NCBI GenBank assembly: GCA_024036415.1
Contig: JAMWET010000805.1
Span: 557,501 to 621,500 of the forward strand
Length of the DNA stretch: 64,000 nt
From: Prochilodus magdalenae
Lineage: Eukaryota > Chordata > Actinopteri > Characiformes > Prochilodontidae
Reading direction: 5' to 3'
Positions within the stretch are counted from its first letter, which is position 1. Every line of letters begins with the position of its first letter. Positions 1 to 11,475 of the stretch are shown here, piece after piece. The translations under genes and the position numbers were made by a program. The notes under the pieces were generated by a model that saw only the letters and a program-made list of their open reading frames with translations, did not search any database and was not told the DNA's origin.

Positions 1-79
1 TTCGGTATGGTCTAAGTGACTTCTTCTTAATGGCATAATAAAAAGGATTCAAAAGCAGAACTGGTGTTGGGTTTAGTTA

Positions 80-1265
80 CAGTGGGGTGCGAAAGTTTGG
101 GCAGCCTTGTTAATTTTCCTGATTTACCTTTATAAAACATTGATTGTTTGTATAAAAAATTGTGTTAAATATATCATATAGGGGACAAACACAGTGATAT
201 TTGAGAAGTGATATTTAAATGAAGTTTATATGATTTACAGAAAGTGTGCAATAATTGGTTAAACAAAAGTAGGCAGGTGCATAAATTTGGGCACTGTTGT
301 CATTTTATTGATTTCAAAACCTTTAGAACTAATTATTGGAACTCAAATTTGGTTTGGTAAGTTCAGTGACCCTTGACCTCCATACACAGGTGACTCCAGT
401 TATGAGAAAGGGTATTTAAGGGGGGGCAATTGTAAGTTTTTCTCCTCTTTGCATCTTCTCTGAAGAGTCGCAGCATGGGTGTCTCAAAACAACTTTCAAA
501 TGACCTGAAAACAAAGATTGTTCACCATCATTGTTTAGGGGAAGGATACAGAAAGCTCTCTCAGAGATTTCAGCTTTCAGTCTCCACTGTGAAAAACATT
601 GTGAGAAAATGGAAGACCACAGGCACAGTTCAAGTCAAGGCTTGATGTGGCAGACCAAGAAAAATCTGGAATAAACAGAAGCGAAGGATGTTGAGAACAG
701 TCAGAGTCAACCCACAGACCAGCACCAAAGACCTACAACATGATCTTGCTGCTGATGGAGTCACTGTGCATCGTTCAACTATTCAGCATTAATGCAGAGG
801 AATAAGTACAACGTTCCGGAATGGCCATCTCAGTCCCCAGACCTGAATATTATTGAAAATCTGTGGTGTCACTTAAAGAGAGCTGTCCATGCTCGGAAAC
901 CATCAAACCTGAATGAACTAGAGATGTTTTGTAAAGAAGAATGGTCTAAAATACCTTCAGCCACAATCCAGACTCTCATTAGAAGCTATAGGAAGCATTT
1001 AGAGGCTGTTATTTCTGTGAAAGGAGGATCTACTAAATATTGAGGGTTTTTTTTGGTGCCCAAATTTATGCACCTGCCTACTTTTGTTTAACCAATTATT
1101 GCACACTTTCTGTAAATCATATAAACTTCATTTCACTTCTCAAATATCACTGTGTTTGTCCCCTATATGATATATTTAACGGAATTTTTTTATCCAAACA
1201 ATCAATGCTTTATAAAGGTAAATCAGGAAAATTAACAAGGCTGCCCAAACTTTCGCACCCCACTG
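80..1265 (+). mobile_element. Tc1/mariner transposon, internally deleted, TA-flanked
   Basis: Two inverted terminal repeats of about 210 bp (80-294 and 1056-1265) begin and end with CAGTGGGGTGCGAAAG and its complement. TA dinucleotides sit directly outside at 78-79 and 1266-1267, the target duplication typical of Tc1/mariner. The arms differ at only a few positions and one short indel, so the copy is fairly young. The interior is only about 760 bp, too short for a full transposase, so the copy is non-autonomous. Confidence 0.92.
475..1043 (+). pseudogene. Tc1-like transposase remnant
   Basis: The start codon at 475 opens with MGVSKQLSNDLKTKIV, the paired-type helix-turn-helix region that binds the terminal repeats in Tc1 transposases. 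The frame meets a TGA near 643, continues in the same frame to about 790, and then jumps to another frame (792-1043). That frame holds the C-terminal block with SQSPDLNIIENLW, which carries the last catalytic acid of the DDE triad, and ends at STKY. The stretch that should hold the first two catalytic aspartates is missing. No active enzyme can be made from this copy. Confidence 0.88.
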
Positions 1266-1267
1266 TA

Positions 1268-2545
1268 TATGCCAAAGGAAGGATGCATATGTCCATGCTT
1301 GGGAAATGGGAGCTTATGTATGTTCTTAATACCTTCCACAGAAGGAGACTGTGTCTTTTTGTAGGAGTTACATATAAATATACAGAGAAACGCCAACAAG
1401 AAACACCTGAGCACAGTTCCAGAGAGGGGTTACAAACCAGACACAGGTGAACAGGATAACAAGGTGGCAGAGCTTGGGGGGAAAGGAGACTTGACCGGGG
1501 CAGAGAGAGATAAGTATGGATACTGACTGGGGACAATCTGATAACGGCCAGTTATTTTTCACCATGTCGGCATCATTCCACAGACCACAGGTTGCTACGA
1601 ACTCCTGCTGGAACTGATTTTTTTTGGCAGATGAATTCACCAACATCAAACACATACATCTGAAACTATTTTGGGCTCTACTTGGCTTCACTGGCTCATT
1701 CTCTGGGCTTTCCTTACTGTTGTTTTCAAGAATGTTCAGTTGCACAGCTGTGGTGATCTTTGGGGACCCAAATCATAGACATGATCCACCTTAACAAACT
1801 CCCCTCTCATGTGTCATTTCTTAAACATATTTTTGAATATGAATTTGCGGCATACAGTACTGTGCAAAAGTCTGAGACCTTCATTTCGAGTCAAATGGTT
1901 ATTGATTACAAGTTATTCTTTTGCAGGAGATGTCTTGGGCAGAGGACACTATATGTGAGATTAAATAATTGCTTGAGATTCTAACCACCATGTTCATGTA
2001 GATCACCAGAACCACCACAACTCAAAAGTATGTCTAGAACGTAAAGGGTTAAAGAGGCATTACTGTAATACTTTACTTTCGGGTTTAATTCCAGTGGTGT
2101 CAGACTGAAACAGCGAAGCAGCGCCGCTTGTCTTGGTTTGTGGTGTTTGTGGAGGGTATGTTTCATGAGGCGTAGCGTCTTCCAGCATCTTCACGCTGAG
2201 ATACAGCACCGACACGTCTTATGATATGTTGTGTTTTCCACCTCTCTGCTCTTCTGAGGCACGTCATCATTATCATCATCACTGCCTCGCATCCGCAGTC
2301 TGCCGGCAGTGGGAGCGTGTGCTTGTCTCTTTCTTATCTAAACTCACCACTGCATTTCTTCATCCTCCTCTCACGACAGTCTCTCTGCTCTCTTCTTAAA
2401 GGGGGTTCTACCAGTCGGTCCAGAGTCTCTGCATAAATGAACAGATGAAGTGTAATCATATAATCGTATAGTCATTTTGTGTGCTATGCTATATGACAAG
2501 TGAAGCTACATGTGACATTTAATATGTGTAGTGATGAAAAATGTA
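1268..2545. other. Non-coding stretch with a Tc1 terminal-repeat scrap
   Basis: No supported gene. At about 1853-1880 the sequence CAGTACTGTGCAAAAGTCT resembles the terminal repeat of another fish Tc1 family; the other end was not found. Open frames on both strands here are short and show no recognisable domain. Confidence 0.5.
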
Positions 2546-2990
2546 CACTCATAAAACGATAAAGATTACCAGAACCAATACATGATGATAAATGAGACTG
2601 ATATGAGTAATATTTATTGAGCTACACATACAGAAGTAGTGTCTCTCAGTATGGCATCAAGCCACCATGTTTGCTAACACAACATGCCAGATGTCCCGGC
2701 ATGGAGTTGTGGAGGTTGCTTATGGTGTCCTGTGATAATCCATCCCATGCAGCTTGAATATCCTCCTGCAGATGGTGTGGTGGTGGAGGTGGGTTGACAC
2801 CAGACCCTCTGGGCATGTCACACATGACAACAAATCGTTCATCTTGACGCTGACCACAGTGCCTCACCACATAGATCTGTGGATCGTCTCCACCAAGACA
2901 AAAGCGAGACTTGTCAGTGAAGATGACCCGCTGCCATTCTGAGTCACCCCATGACAGTCTGGGATGACACCACTGTAGACACAGAACCCT
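2546..2990 (-). mobile_element. Tc1-like relic, lineage A copy 1
   Basis: Read on the minus strand, 2870-2646 gives VRHCGQRQDERFVV, then DIQAAWDGLSQDT and a CVSKHGGLMPY terminus, the layout of a Tc1 transposase C-terminus. The outer end at 2546 starts CACTCAT after a TA. The same sequence recurs at 9838-10379, 29690-30030, 36486-37189 and 41900-42288. No copy keeps an intact open frame. Confidence 0.8.
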
Positions 2991-3029
2991 GCCAACAGAC
3001 TATTCTCAGTCCAGCGGTGACACTGAGGC

Positions 3030-3262
3030 AACTCCAGCAGCTGCTGTGTCTGAGCCACTCACACCAACACAACACACACTAACACACCACCGCCATCTCA
3101 GTGTCACTGCAGTGCTGAGAATGATCCACCACCCACATAATACCTGCTCTGTGGGGGCCCTATAAGGGCCCTGACTATTGAAGAAGAGGGTGAAGGGGGG
3201 ATAATATAGTATGCACAGAAACAGATGGACTACAGTGTGTAATTACATTGTGCTCCTCTATG
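3030..3262 (+). mobile_element. Palindromic MITE family P, partial copy
   Basis: This stretch closely matches the right half of the complete element at 63217-63918, with shared blocks such as GATCCACCACCCACATAATA and ACAGATGGACTACAG. It directly abuts the Tc1 relic on its left. Other copies are at 23085-23569 and 60932-61081. Confidence 0.8.
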
Positions 3263-3452
3263 GTAAGTGTAAGTCGTTGTCATGAGGTTCTTACTACCAA
3301 TATCATTCCATATGGTCCAGGTGATCTCTCCTTAATGCCATCATGAAAATGATTTAAATGGCTTTAGGCTAAATGACATGCAAAAGGGAAGCCATATTTA
3401 ACCATACACTTCCTCGACTAATTGGAATATTATCCAACAGATCACTAAGCAC

Positions 3453-3519
3453 GGTTGTAAGTCGCTCTGGATAAGAGCGTCTGCTAAATGCCTTAAATGT
3501 AAATGTAAATGTAAACATG
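3453..3519 (+). repeat. SINE/LINE 3' tail fragment
   Basis: The sequence GGTTGTAAGTCGCTCTGGAT, then AAGAGCGTCTGCTAAATG and an AAATGT tandem, is a 3' tail widespread in fish SINEs and their partner LINEs. The same tail ends the full SINE on the minus strand at 38277-38497. Confidence 0.75.
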
Positions 3520-5404
3520 GTAACGGGGAGCTTACGCATCTCCTACTGCATCTTCCAAAACAGCAGAAGTCACCTTTGGGTAAGGAGTTAAACAGATTTA
3601 GGAGGAAAACATGTTGTCCCTCTAGAGAGTACTGGAAAAGAAGCGCTAAGCCTAACACACTGACCCCAGATTCATCCAAGCAGGCATCGCGACCAAGATT
3701 AAAGCCCTCATTATTCTCCTGATTGACTCACCGGCTGATGTATAACCTGCGATATTAATATTCAGCCACCGGAGAGACGGATTTAAATGATAATACGTTC
3801 GGCAGGGATCATTTCCACATATTTAATTCTGAGAGTCATCCATTGAGTTTGCTGGGAAGAGGTATCCCTCAGTGCTCGAAATACCCAATTAACACTGGGA
3901 AGGATCTGGCAGAGGAGTATTTGGGGAAATCAAATTCCTTTTTCAACAGGCCCCTTGTAGGAAAGCAGGCAATGAGGCCCTTTATCTAATACATGCCAAG
4001 AATAATTAGGTTATTGCAGCACTGCCTGTTGTTACTCAATAATTAGGCCAGTCTCTTATGGATTCGTGCGAGGACACGTTGACCTTGACGGCAAAGGAGG
4101 AAAAAACAGCGCGTGCCACTGACATCCAAACCGAGGATAGCGGGTCAATTCCCACCGCCGGCAGGTACACCCCGATCACGTAGCGTGCGTTCCAGCGGCG
4201 GCGGTGCGGAAAGCTGTTGGAAGCTGAGGACGCCGAGATGAAAAGGAATATGTGATGAAGTGCGCTGAGGTCCTCAAGGAGACACAGCGCAGCCTCTGCC
4301 TCCCCCCTATCCCATCCCCTCCCCTCCTCTTCCAGTTCCATCTCCTCCTTTTGGCCTTGCCTTTAATAGGGCTTTTCAGTGTTGGGACGTTACACACTTG
4401 GTTTGGGAGCCGAATAAATTTATTGTTGTGCAGCTCGGCAACTTATTTGATAATGCCACTGATATCAAGATTAATGCAGGCTGAGGGAACGGGCATACAC
4501 TACAGCCTTCTCCTAATACCACTTTCAGAGTGTGTTCCTTCACTCTGAGTTTGTTTTTCGTGTTTTCATTTGTAGGAAAGGAAGCTGATGCTGTTACTGA
4601 GTAGACTCTGGGCTGAATTGGGATTTCAGAGGTGAGGAGCCCTTGGTTTTACAGGGGAGTCAACAACATGGGGACAATTTGTTTAACTCATGCGGTATTA
4701 TAATAGGAGTTCTCCTAATAGCCTACCTGCTCCCATCTGAGAGGCTTAATTAAGTCTTAATGGCTTCATTTTACCACTCCTTGCTTCTCAGTTTTAAAAT
4801 ATACTGCGTATAAAGCACCAGTCAAACGTTTAGATACACCCAACTAAACCTATGTTTTGGGTATCTTTCTACACATGGATATAAATAATGAATAATGATA
4901 AATAATCCCGACCCATTTTTAAGGCATACTTTTGCATATGACTGTATATCTCTGCTGTCAGTACAAAACCTTGTTTCTCCATTTATGTCCTTTCATAAAT
5001 CATTATGTCATTTGCCTTGTATTTGACCTTTTGATACAGTTCCAGTTAAAAGTTTAGACACACCCAACTAAATGGATGTCGTTGGTTATCTTAAAGACTC
5101 AGGCTTACAGGCTTACACTTAACACATAACCACATGTAATCTTGATGTACCACAGTATTATATTGTGCCATACCTCCATCTCTTTTTCTGCAGTTTAAAA
5201 GCTCTAGTTACTGATTTAGTTTAGGGAATATTCATGATGGACAGACCAACAGAATTCGTAAAGCCTCCATTGAAAGATAAGAAAGCAGTTCCATTTCGGA
5301 GGTGGACTGTGTAATTTAATGAGTGCTGTTTTATAGTTGATGTCTTACTTATACTTATATATATAGGTATATATATATATATATCTCATAGAATATATAT
5401 ATCT
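3520..5404. other. Non-coding stretch with two Tc1-type end motifs
   Basis: No supported gene. Two related motifs, AGTCAAACGTTTAGATACAC (about 4823) and AGTTAAAAGTTTAGACACAC (about 5045), lie some 220 bp apart in direct orientation and resemble a fish Tc1 terminal repeat. A CT-rich tract lies at 4290-4350. Confidence 0.5.
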
Positions 5405-6077
5405 CTAGTCTCTTAGGGTTTCATCTTCGACAGAGAAGAATCAGTATATATATATATATATACAGTCATGTTTAGCTTCTTCCATTTTCTAATAATTGCT
5501 CCAACAGTTGATCTTTTTCACCAAGCTGCTTGGCAATTGCCCCGTAGCCCTTTCCAGCCTTGTGGAGGTCAGCAGTTTTGTCTCTGGTGTCTTTGGACAG
5601 CTCTTTGGTCTTAGCCATGTTAATGGTTGGAGTCTTACTGATTGTGTGGGGAGGACAGGTGTCTTTATGCAGCTAACGGCCCCAAACAGGTGCTTCTAAT
5701 TTAGAATAATAAGTGGAGTGGAGGTGGAGTTTTTAGAGGCGGACTAACAGGTCTTTGAGGGACAGAATTTTTGCTGATTGGCAGGTGTTCAAATACTTAT
5801 TATTAGCCATAACACACAAATAAATTATTAAAAAATCATACATCGTGATTTCCAGGTTTTTAGATCATGTCTCTCAGAGTGGACATGCACCTAAGATGAA
5901 AAATTCAGACCCCTCTATGATTTCTAAGTGGGAGAACTTGCAAAGTCGCAGGGTGTTCAAATACTTATTTTCCTCACTGTATATATATATATATATATAT
6001 ATATAAATATATATATATATTGTTTATATATACACATACTGATTCTTCTCTGTCCAAGATGAAACCCCTAAACTAGA
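5405..6077. mobile_element. Inverted-repeat (MITE-like) unit with a nested insertion
   Basis: About 42 bp at 5405-5446 (core GTTTCATCTTCGACAGAGAA) recurs in inverted orientation at 6037-6077. Both arms face inward onto TA microsatellites, and between those lies the Tc1 fragment at 5466-5979. The likely history is a small palindromic element with a TA-rich centre into which Tc1 inserted, Tc1 having TA target preference. Confidence 0.65.
5466..5979 (-). mobile_element. Tc1-like element, truncated, with transposase N-terminus
   Basis: The minus strand starts at 5979 with CAGTGAGGAAAATAAGTATT, a familiar fish Tc1 end, next to TA at 5980-5981. An ATG at 5618 opens [14 protein letters not shown] and [15 protein letters not shown], the DNA-binding helix-turn-helix. 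A one-base deletion in the A-run of the next codons shifts the frame, after which the expected [11 protein letters not shown] motif is read in another frame. The catalytic part and opposite terminal repeat are absent. Confidence 0.85.
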
Positions 6078-6309
6078 TACATGAATCATTCCACCCTATA
6101 AGTCATACACTTAAAGTCACTTCCTTCTGCTGTTAAGAGACTTCACAAAGTACTGTAAACTCCAGCCTGCTTACTTAACCAACCAATTAACTCAGGTGAA
6201 CAGATGAAACTGATTGGGAATGTTAATCTACAAGAACCTTTAGCTAACCGTGTGCACATGTGTGCCTTTCAATACCTTTAGCGTCAGTCAGTGGGCTAAA
6301 AAAATTCTT

Positions 6310-6408
6310 CAAGACATTTTCACAATACACGATGCTGAACGCAGAGGTCTGATAAGTTGAAATGGACTAAATAGGACCAGCAGGGCCAGATATAACACAT
6401 AGTACTAC

Positions 6409-6452
<44 letters not shown>

Positions 6453-6665
6453 TACAGATAAATGAAAGCTTTAGCCATTCCTTCTGACTGGCTCTAATGC
6501 TACATCACTCATTCATTCCCTACTCTGGGCAATCGCAGCCGACCACCTGTCTTTAGGAGGGTTCAACCTACGTTGCTGTTCTGTTGCTTTCATGTGTATC
6601 TCTATTTATGTCCTTTTGTCAGTTTTTGACCTTTTGACATTTGCGCCTGTGTTGTGTGTAAAATC
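6310..6665 (+). repeat. Duplicated (AAT)n-bearing block, copy 1
   Basis: The order of motifs (TTTTCACAATACA, TGGACTAAATAGGACC, an (AAT)n tract at 6411-6449, AAAGCTTTAGCC, CTACATCACT, CAATCGCAGCC, CCACCTGTCTTTA) is repeated in the same order at 7083-7680. The block is therefore a local duplication, with moderate divergence. Confidence 0.8.
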
Positions 6666-7082
6666 CTGTGAGACAGTACTTGGAAAACAGTTTTGGAAAA
6701 TAACTATGTAAATCAGATCACATAGACTGACATTCTATAAAATATGTTTCCTTCTCCTTTCAGCATATGCTCTTCATTAAAGTCAGCAGAACGGGAAAAT
6801 CCCGCTGCTCAGCACTGACTGAATGCCAGACAGGTCATCTCTAACCACAGTCTACTTGAGGGTGGACAGTAAATCCACACAAACTGCCCCGAATCCTAGC
6901 ACAGAACAGCCGATTTAGCATCCTAAATTTAACAACAATAAATTATTTACAAGAATTACATTTCTCTTACTGCAGGTCTGGCGGTGCTGTGAGGGCCTGT
7001 GCAAAGCCAAACGGCTCTATGACCCACCAAGGCTTTACTTAGAGTAGTAGTACTGGTTGATATAACCAACTTCTTAAATCGC

Positions 7083-7174
7083 GATCCATTTTCACAATAC
7101 ATGATACTGAACACAAATCATAATACGTTGGAATGGACCAAATGGGACCTGCAGTGCCAGATACAACACATACC

Positions 7175-7221
<47 letters not shown>

Positions 7222-7276
7222 TTAATACGTTGGAATGGACCAAATAGGACCTGCAGTGCCAGATATAACACATACC

Positions 7277-7326
<50 letters not shown>

Positions 7327-7381
7327 TTAATACGTTGGAATGGACCAAATAGGACCTGCAGTGCCAGATATAACACATACC

Positions 7382-7425
<44 letters not shown>

Positions 7426-7475
7426 TTAATACTATGTAATGGACCAAATAGGACCTGCAGTGCCAGATATAACAC

Positions 7476-7522
<47 letters not shown>

Positions 7523-7680
7523 AAGCTTTAGCCCCTACTTCTGCCTGGAAGACACTCCTACATCACTGATTCATTCCCTATTCAGAGCAATTGCAGCCAG
7601 CCACCTGTCTTTAACCTTTAACCAAACAACCCACGTTCCTGTTCTGCTGCTCTCAGGTGCCGATGTTTCAGCGTTCTCCT
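7083..7680 (+). repeat. Duplicated block copy 2 with expanded internal tandem units
   Basis: Same motif order as 6310-6665. Here the segment with the (AAT)n tract is amplified to four tandem units of about 100 bp (7121-7517). Each unit is CGTTGGAATGGACCAAATAG, GACCTGCAGTGCCAGATA, ACACATACCATA and then (AAT)n. Long minus-strand frames of poly-Tyr or poly-Leu across this region are artefacts of the triplet tracts. Confidence 0.88.
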
Positions 7681-7886
7681 CCTCCCTCCCTCCCCCCACC
7701 ACCAGTTTAGCCCCGGTCGTGTTGTACAAGGAGTAGGCTCCATGCCTGCGTCTATATCTGTCAGTATCTGTGAGGGTCTGAAAGGTTCAAGACCTGGGCC
7801 CAGGACCCAGGACTGGGTCCATGACTTTTCCATCACTTTTTCTGAGCCTTTCTGGCAGAGCTACAATGAGCTTTACTCTTACTCTC

Positions 7887-8112
7887 AGGACGGCAAAACA
7901 TTGTCTAATAGCTCGTCCTACCTGTAACTGATTCATTTTACAGTTGCAAATAGAGCACATAAAATACAATCATGTCACATACATTGTTTTATAGAGATCC
8001 TGAATTAATAAGCTCATGTATGTGACATGATTGTATTTATGTGCTCTATTTGTAACAGTAAAATGAATCAGTTACAGGTAGGACGAGCTATTAGACAATG
8101 TTTTGCTGTCCT
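7887..8112. repeat. Long near-perfect inverted repeat (foldback hairpin)
   Basis: Arms of about 97 bp at 7887-7984 and 8016-8112 are complementary apart from about four differences, separated by a 31 bp loop. The arm contains ATTGTCTAATAGCTCGTCCT. No transposase motif is present. It may be a palindromic MITE, a recent inverted duplication, or an unusually long hairpin RNA source. Confidence 0.85.
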
Positions 8113-8840
8113 TTATTTTACAGACAACATCCCCACTGAGAAAATAGGTCAGACAGGATGATCATATAACTGACATTTCCTTTCTCATGCCTTCCCGCCA
8201 GCAACTAGATATTAGATGCATAATACAAACATAATTTTAATATACATCTATTGGTACATACTTTAATATGTGTTAGACAAACACTGCATTACTTTACATG
8301 CATTAACCTGCTTATTCATATTCATGTCGTTTGAACTGCAGGTGCAGCACGCATTACCATGAAAACTGCATATGCACTAAACAAGATAACGATCTGCAAC
8401 AGGTCACCCTCATAAGTCATCCAAGGCATCGGCAGGAAGCGGTAAAGGTCGGGAGAGGTCGGACTGATTCACACCTACAACGATAAGCCTGCAGGTCACC
8501 AGCAGGGCAGGAAGCTGAGGACTCCTCCCCCTTTAAGGGTTACAAAGGGTCAAAGGTCCCTCTGAGGACACAGGGGAATGGCATGCTATGGTACCACAGT
8601 GATCACAGGCTGATGAGCACAGCTATTGATGCATTTCAGCACCTGAGTCATCTGTTTAGTGGAAAGAAGTTGCGACGACCGCAGTGACAGTTTAAAATGA
8701 CTCATATTCTTGAGATTTAATACTTGGTTTCACAAAAAGAAGAATCCAATGAATTGAATTTATACAAATGCATATATGGAAATGTGGTGATGGCTGAATT
8801 TTGTATATACTGTCCCCAGCCTATTCAATATAGAGGACAA
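8113..8840. other. Non-coding stretch
   Basis: No gene, RNA or repeat family recognised. Open frames are short on both strands. Confidence 0.5.
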
Positions 8841-8841
8841 T

Positions 8842-9369
8842 GGACAATGAAACTGAAACACCTGTCATTTTAGTGTGGGAGGTCTCATGGCTAAATTGGA
8901 CCAGCCTGGTGGCCAATCTTCATTAATTGCACATTGCACCAGTAAGAGCAGAGTGTGAAGGTTCAGTTAGCAGGTAAGAGCACAGTTCTGCTCAAAATAC
9001 TGCAATGCACACAACATTATGGGTGACATACCAGAGTTCAAAAGAGGACAGATTGTTGGTGCACGTCTTGCTGGCGCATCTGTGACCAAGACAGCAAGTC
9101 TTTGTGATGTATCAAGAGCCACGGTATCCAGGGTAATGTCAGCATACCACCAAGAAGGACGACCCACATCCAACAGGATTAACTGTGGACGCAAGAGGAA
9201 GCTGTCTGAAAGGGATGTTCGGGTGCTAACCCGGGTTGTATCCAAAAAAACATAAAACCACGGCTGCCCAAATGACGCTGTATTGGCCGCAAAAGGAGGC
9301 CCCACGCCATACTAATAAATGATTGTGGTCTAAAACCAGGTGTTTCAGTTTCATTGTCCAAACCCTGTA
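8842..9369 (+). mobile_element. Tc1-like element with deleted centre
   Basis: Inverted ends GGACAATGAAACTGAAACAC (8842) and its complement (9339-9359) bracket the element; the right outer end runs to AACCCTGTA at 9369. It carries the start and the last few codons of a transposase joined by a large deletion. The left outermost bases have decayed. Confidence 0.86.
9019..9312 (+). pseudogene. Transposase pseudogene, catalytic core deleted
   Basis: The frame starting at 9019 reads MGDIPEFKRGQIVGARLAGA and SVTKTASLCDVSRATVSRVM, a clear Tc1-type helix-turn-helix, followed by GRKRKLSERD. It ends at a TAA at 9253-9255 after a run of A. About 35 bp further on, a different frame encodes the family terminus KGGPTPY and a stop (9289-9312). 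Everything between, including all catalytic residues, is lost. Confidence 0.85.
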
Positions 9370-9455
9370 TCTGTCCAATGAAAAACAAGGATCTCCAAAC
9401 TGCCAACTTTACAGGACAGGGCAAAAATATGGCTAACGTTTAAGGTGAGTTAATG

Positions 9456-9800
9456 TAAGGAGTTTTTATTGGATGCTCTGAATTTCTGAAAGATTTCTAT
9501 TGGTCCAGCTTTACATCAGCTGCTGAAAATTCTCTGATATGTACATTATGTTGGTCACGGGTAATCTGAGATATCTGTATTCTCATAAAGTGACTCAGTG
9601 ATGACCATACCAGTGATATGAGTGATATGATAAACAGCACTGACACCAGTTAAACAGCCCTAATTATGCTACTTATTGGAAGGAAACGTAATCACTCAAT
9701 GCTCAAATGCCAGAAGTTTTTAATTGCAAGTTCTGAAAGATTTCTTTTGGTCCATCTTTACCTCAGCTGCTGGAAAAAATGATATGGATAACAATTTATT
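9456..9800 (+). repeat. Diverged direct duplication
   Basis: The block around 9486-9528 (AAGATTTCTATTGGTCCAGC, TTTACATCAGCTGCTG) is repeated at 9736-9778 (AAGATTTCTTTTGGTCCATC, TTTACCTCAGCTGCTG), about 250 bp apart. No coding potential was seen. Confidence 0.65.
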
Positions 9801-9837
9801 ACATCAACATCATTGGTGTCATTCTAACATGACTCAC

Positions 9838-10379
9838 TGTCAAATACGAGCTGCACCCAGAAAGAAGCAACCAACAGGAAAGAAACTTGGTGGGTAGGTT
9901 TGGCATTGTGCAGGCCTATCATGGAGTGACTCAGAATGCCAGTGGGTCATCTGCAGTGTCGAGTCACGCTTTGGTCTTGGTGTAGACAACCAATGAACCC
10001 ATGTGTGGAGGCACCGTGGTCAGCATCAAGATGAATGGTTTGTTGTCACGTATCACATGTCCAGAAGGCCTGGTGTCACTCCACCTCCACCCCTACCGCA
10101 CCATCTGCAGGAACTGTGAGAGAATATTCAAGCTGCATGCGATGGATTATCACAGGACACCATTAGGAACCTCTACAACTCCATGCCTGGACGTCTGGCA
10201 TGCTGCATTAGCTAACATGTCGGCCCGACGCCATACTAAGAGACACAACTAATAAATATTGCCCATATGAGTATATATTTATCATCATGTGTTGTTCCAG
10301 GTAACCTTTATCTCCCTTCTCAATAGCACTGCAATCCCTCACTTCCTCCTGGGTGCAGCTATTATTTTAATGATGAGTG
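9838..10379 (+). mobile_element. Tc1-like relic, lineage A copy 2
   Basis: Plus-strand match to the relic at 2546-2990: GGCACCGTGGTCAGCATCAA, then a block ending in TGGATTATCACAGGACACC. The right end GATGAGTG at 10379 is followed by TA. The 10001-10252 frame is only a scrap of the transposase C-terminus, read partly out of frame. Confidence 0.78.
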
Positions 10380-10381
10380 TA

Positions 10382-11475
10382 CATATCATTTCTTTCTGTG
10401 TATTCCATGCATGGAAGGTATGATACGTTAAGTTATATGTGCATTTCTTACTGTGCTAATATATTACAGACCGGCCCGCTAACCAAAGCCACTGTGAGGG
10501 GAGTGTTTGTGACTGAGAACAATGGCTCTCCTGCTGTGGAGCAGAATGGCTGGCTGAGCTCTCTCATTAGCGCCGGAGGTGAGAATGACGTTTCTGGACC
10601 GAGCAGCCAGTGCGGCCATCCATGTGGCGTCAGGGGGGCTTGTGAGGCCTGATCCCAGACAAAGTGCACCAGGCTGGGCTTTAGAGACCCTAATGCCTCC
10701 ATTTATCAAAGCTTCAAATGGACAGCAGCGTTCAGCACTGACTCCGTGCCTCATAGTGAATCTGGGCCTGATCCCCCAACGTGACTCATAATAGCTTCTT
10801 CAAATGTCAGTAATGGAGAAATGAGTAGCAGCTCCCATTAAGATCACGTCGACTCAGAACAGACAACAGTGACAAAGCTGTGAGTGAGCCAAAGCACGTT
10901 TCAGAATGTCACTTCTGAAGAGGATTGGGAAAAAAATCGTATGGATGTAGTCAAGAGGGCCTGAATATATATTTCCTAACGGCTCTTCTCTCGAGAAGGT
11001 AAAATAAGCACCACTCTCTCTCTCTATTTCTCCACTTTGCCTTTGGGATATTGGTGATTTTGTAGGCTGAAGCGATGGTGCAGGTGCTAGATTACCGTCA
11101 GCATCCCAGGACAGGGCGGAGGGAGGTTAAAGTCTTCAGAAAAATCCCCTTCAACAAGGTTCAGAGCACAGCACAGAGCCCTACTCTAAACTAAACTCCA
11201 GGAGGTATTTCAAAATGTTTTATTCAATATTTGACATTTTCAGGGGGGAAAGCTTTATTGTATTATACAGTATAATATACTTTACAGTATAATGTAAATA
11301 TGTATCAATTTACTGTTGTTTTTAGTTGTCTGTCTTGATATTTGATCAACAAGCTTTAAATCTGAGGCTTTTAAAGACTGTAGCTTACTCATTTGAAGTG
11401 ATTTGTTATTAATGTATTTACCCTGTGATGGAATGGTGACTTGTCCAGGGTGATTCCTGCTTTTCACCCACTAAG
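10382..11475. other. Non-coding stretch
   Basis: No supported gene. Around 10470-10790 overlapping open frames occur on both strands in somewhat G+C-richer sequence, but none shows a known domain or a convincing splice structure. Confidence 0.45.

Noticed and set aside
7092..7477. Long minus-strand Leu- or Tyr-rich proteins
   Set aside because: Produced by reading (AAT)n tracts in four tandem units; no gene structure.
10377..10791. Possible gene with overlapping frames on both strands
   Set aside because: No recognisable domain, no consistent splice partners, no promoter or polyadenylation context.
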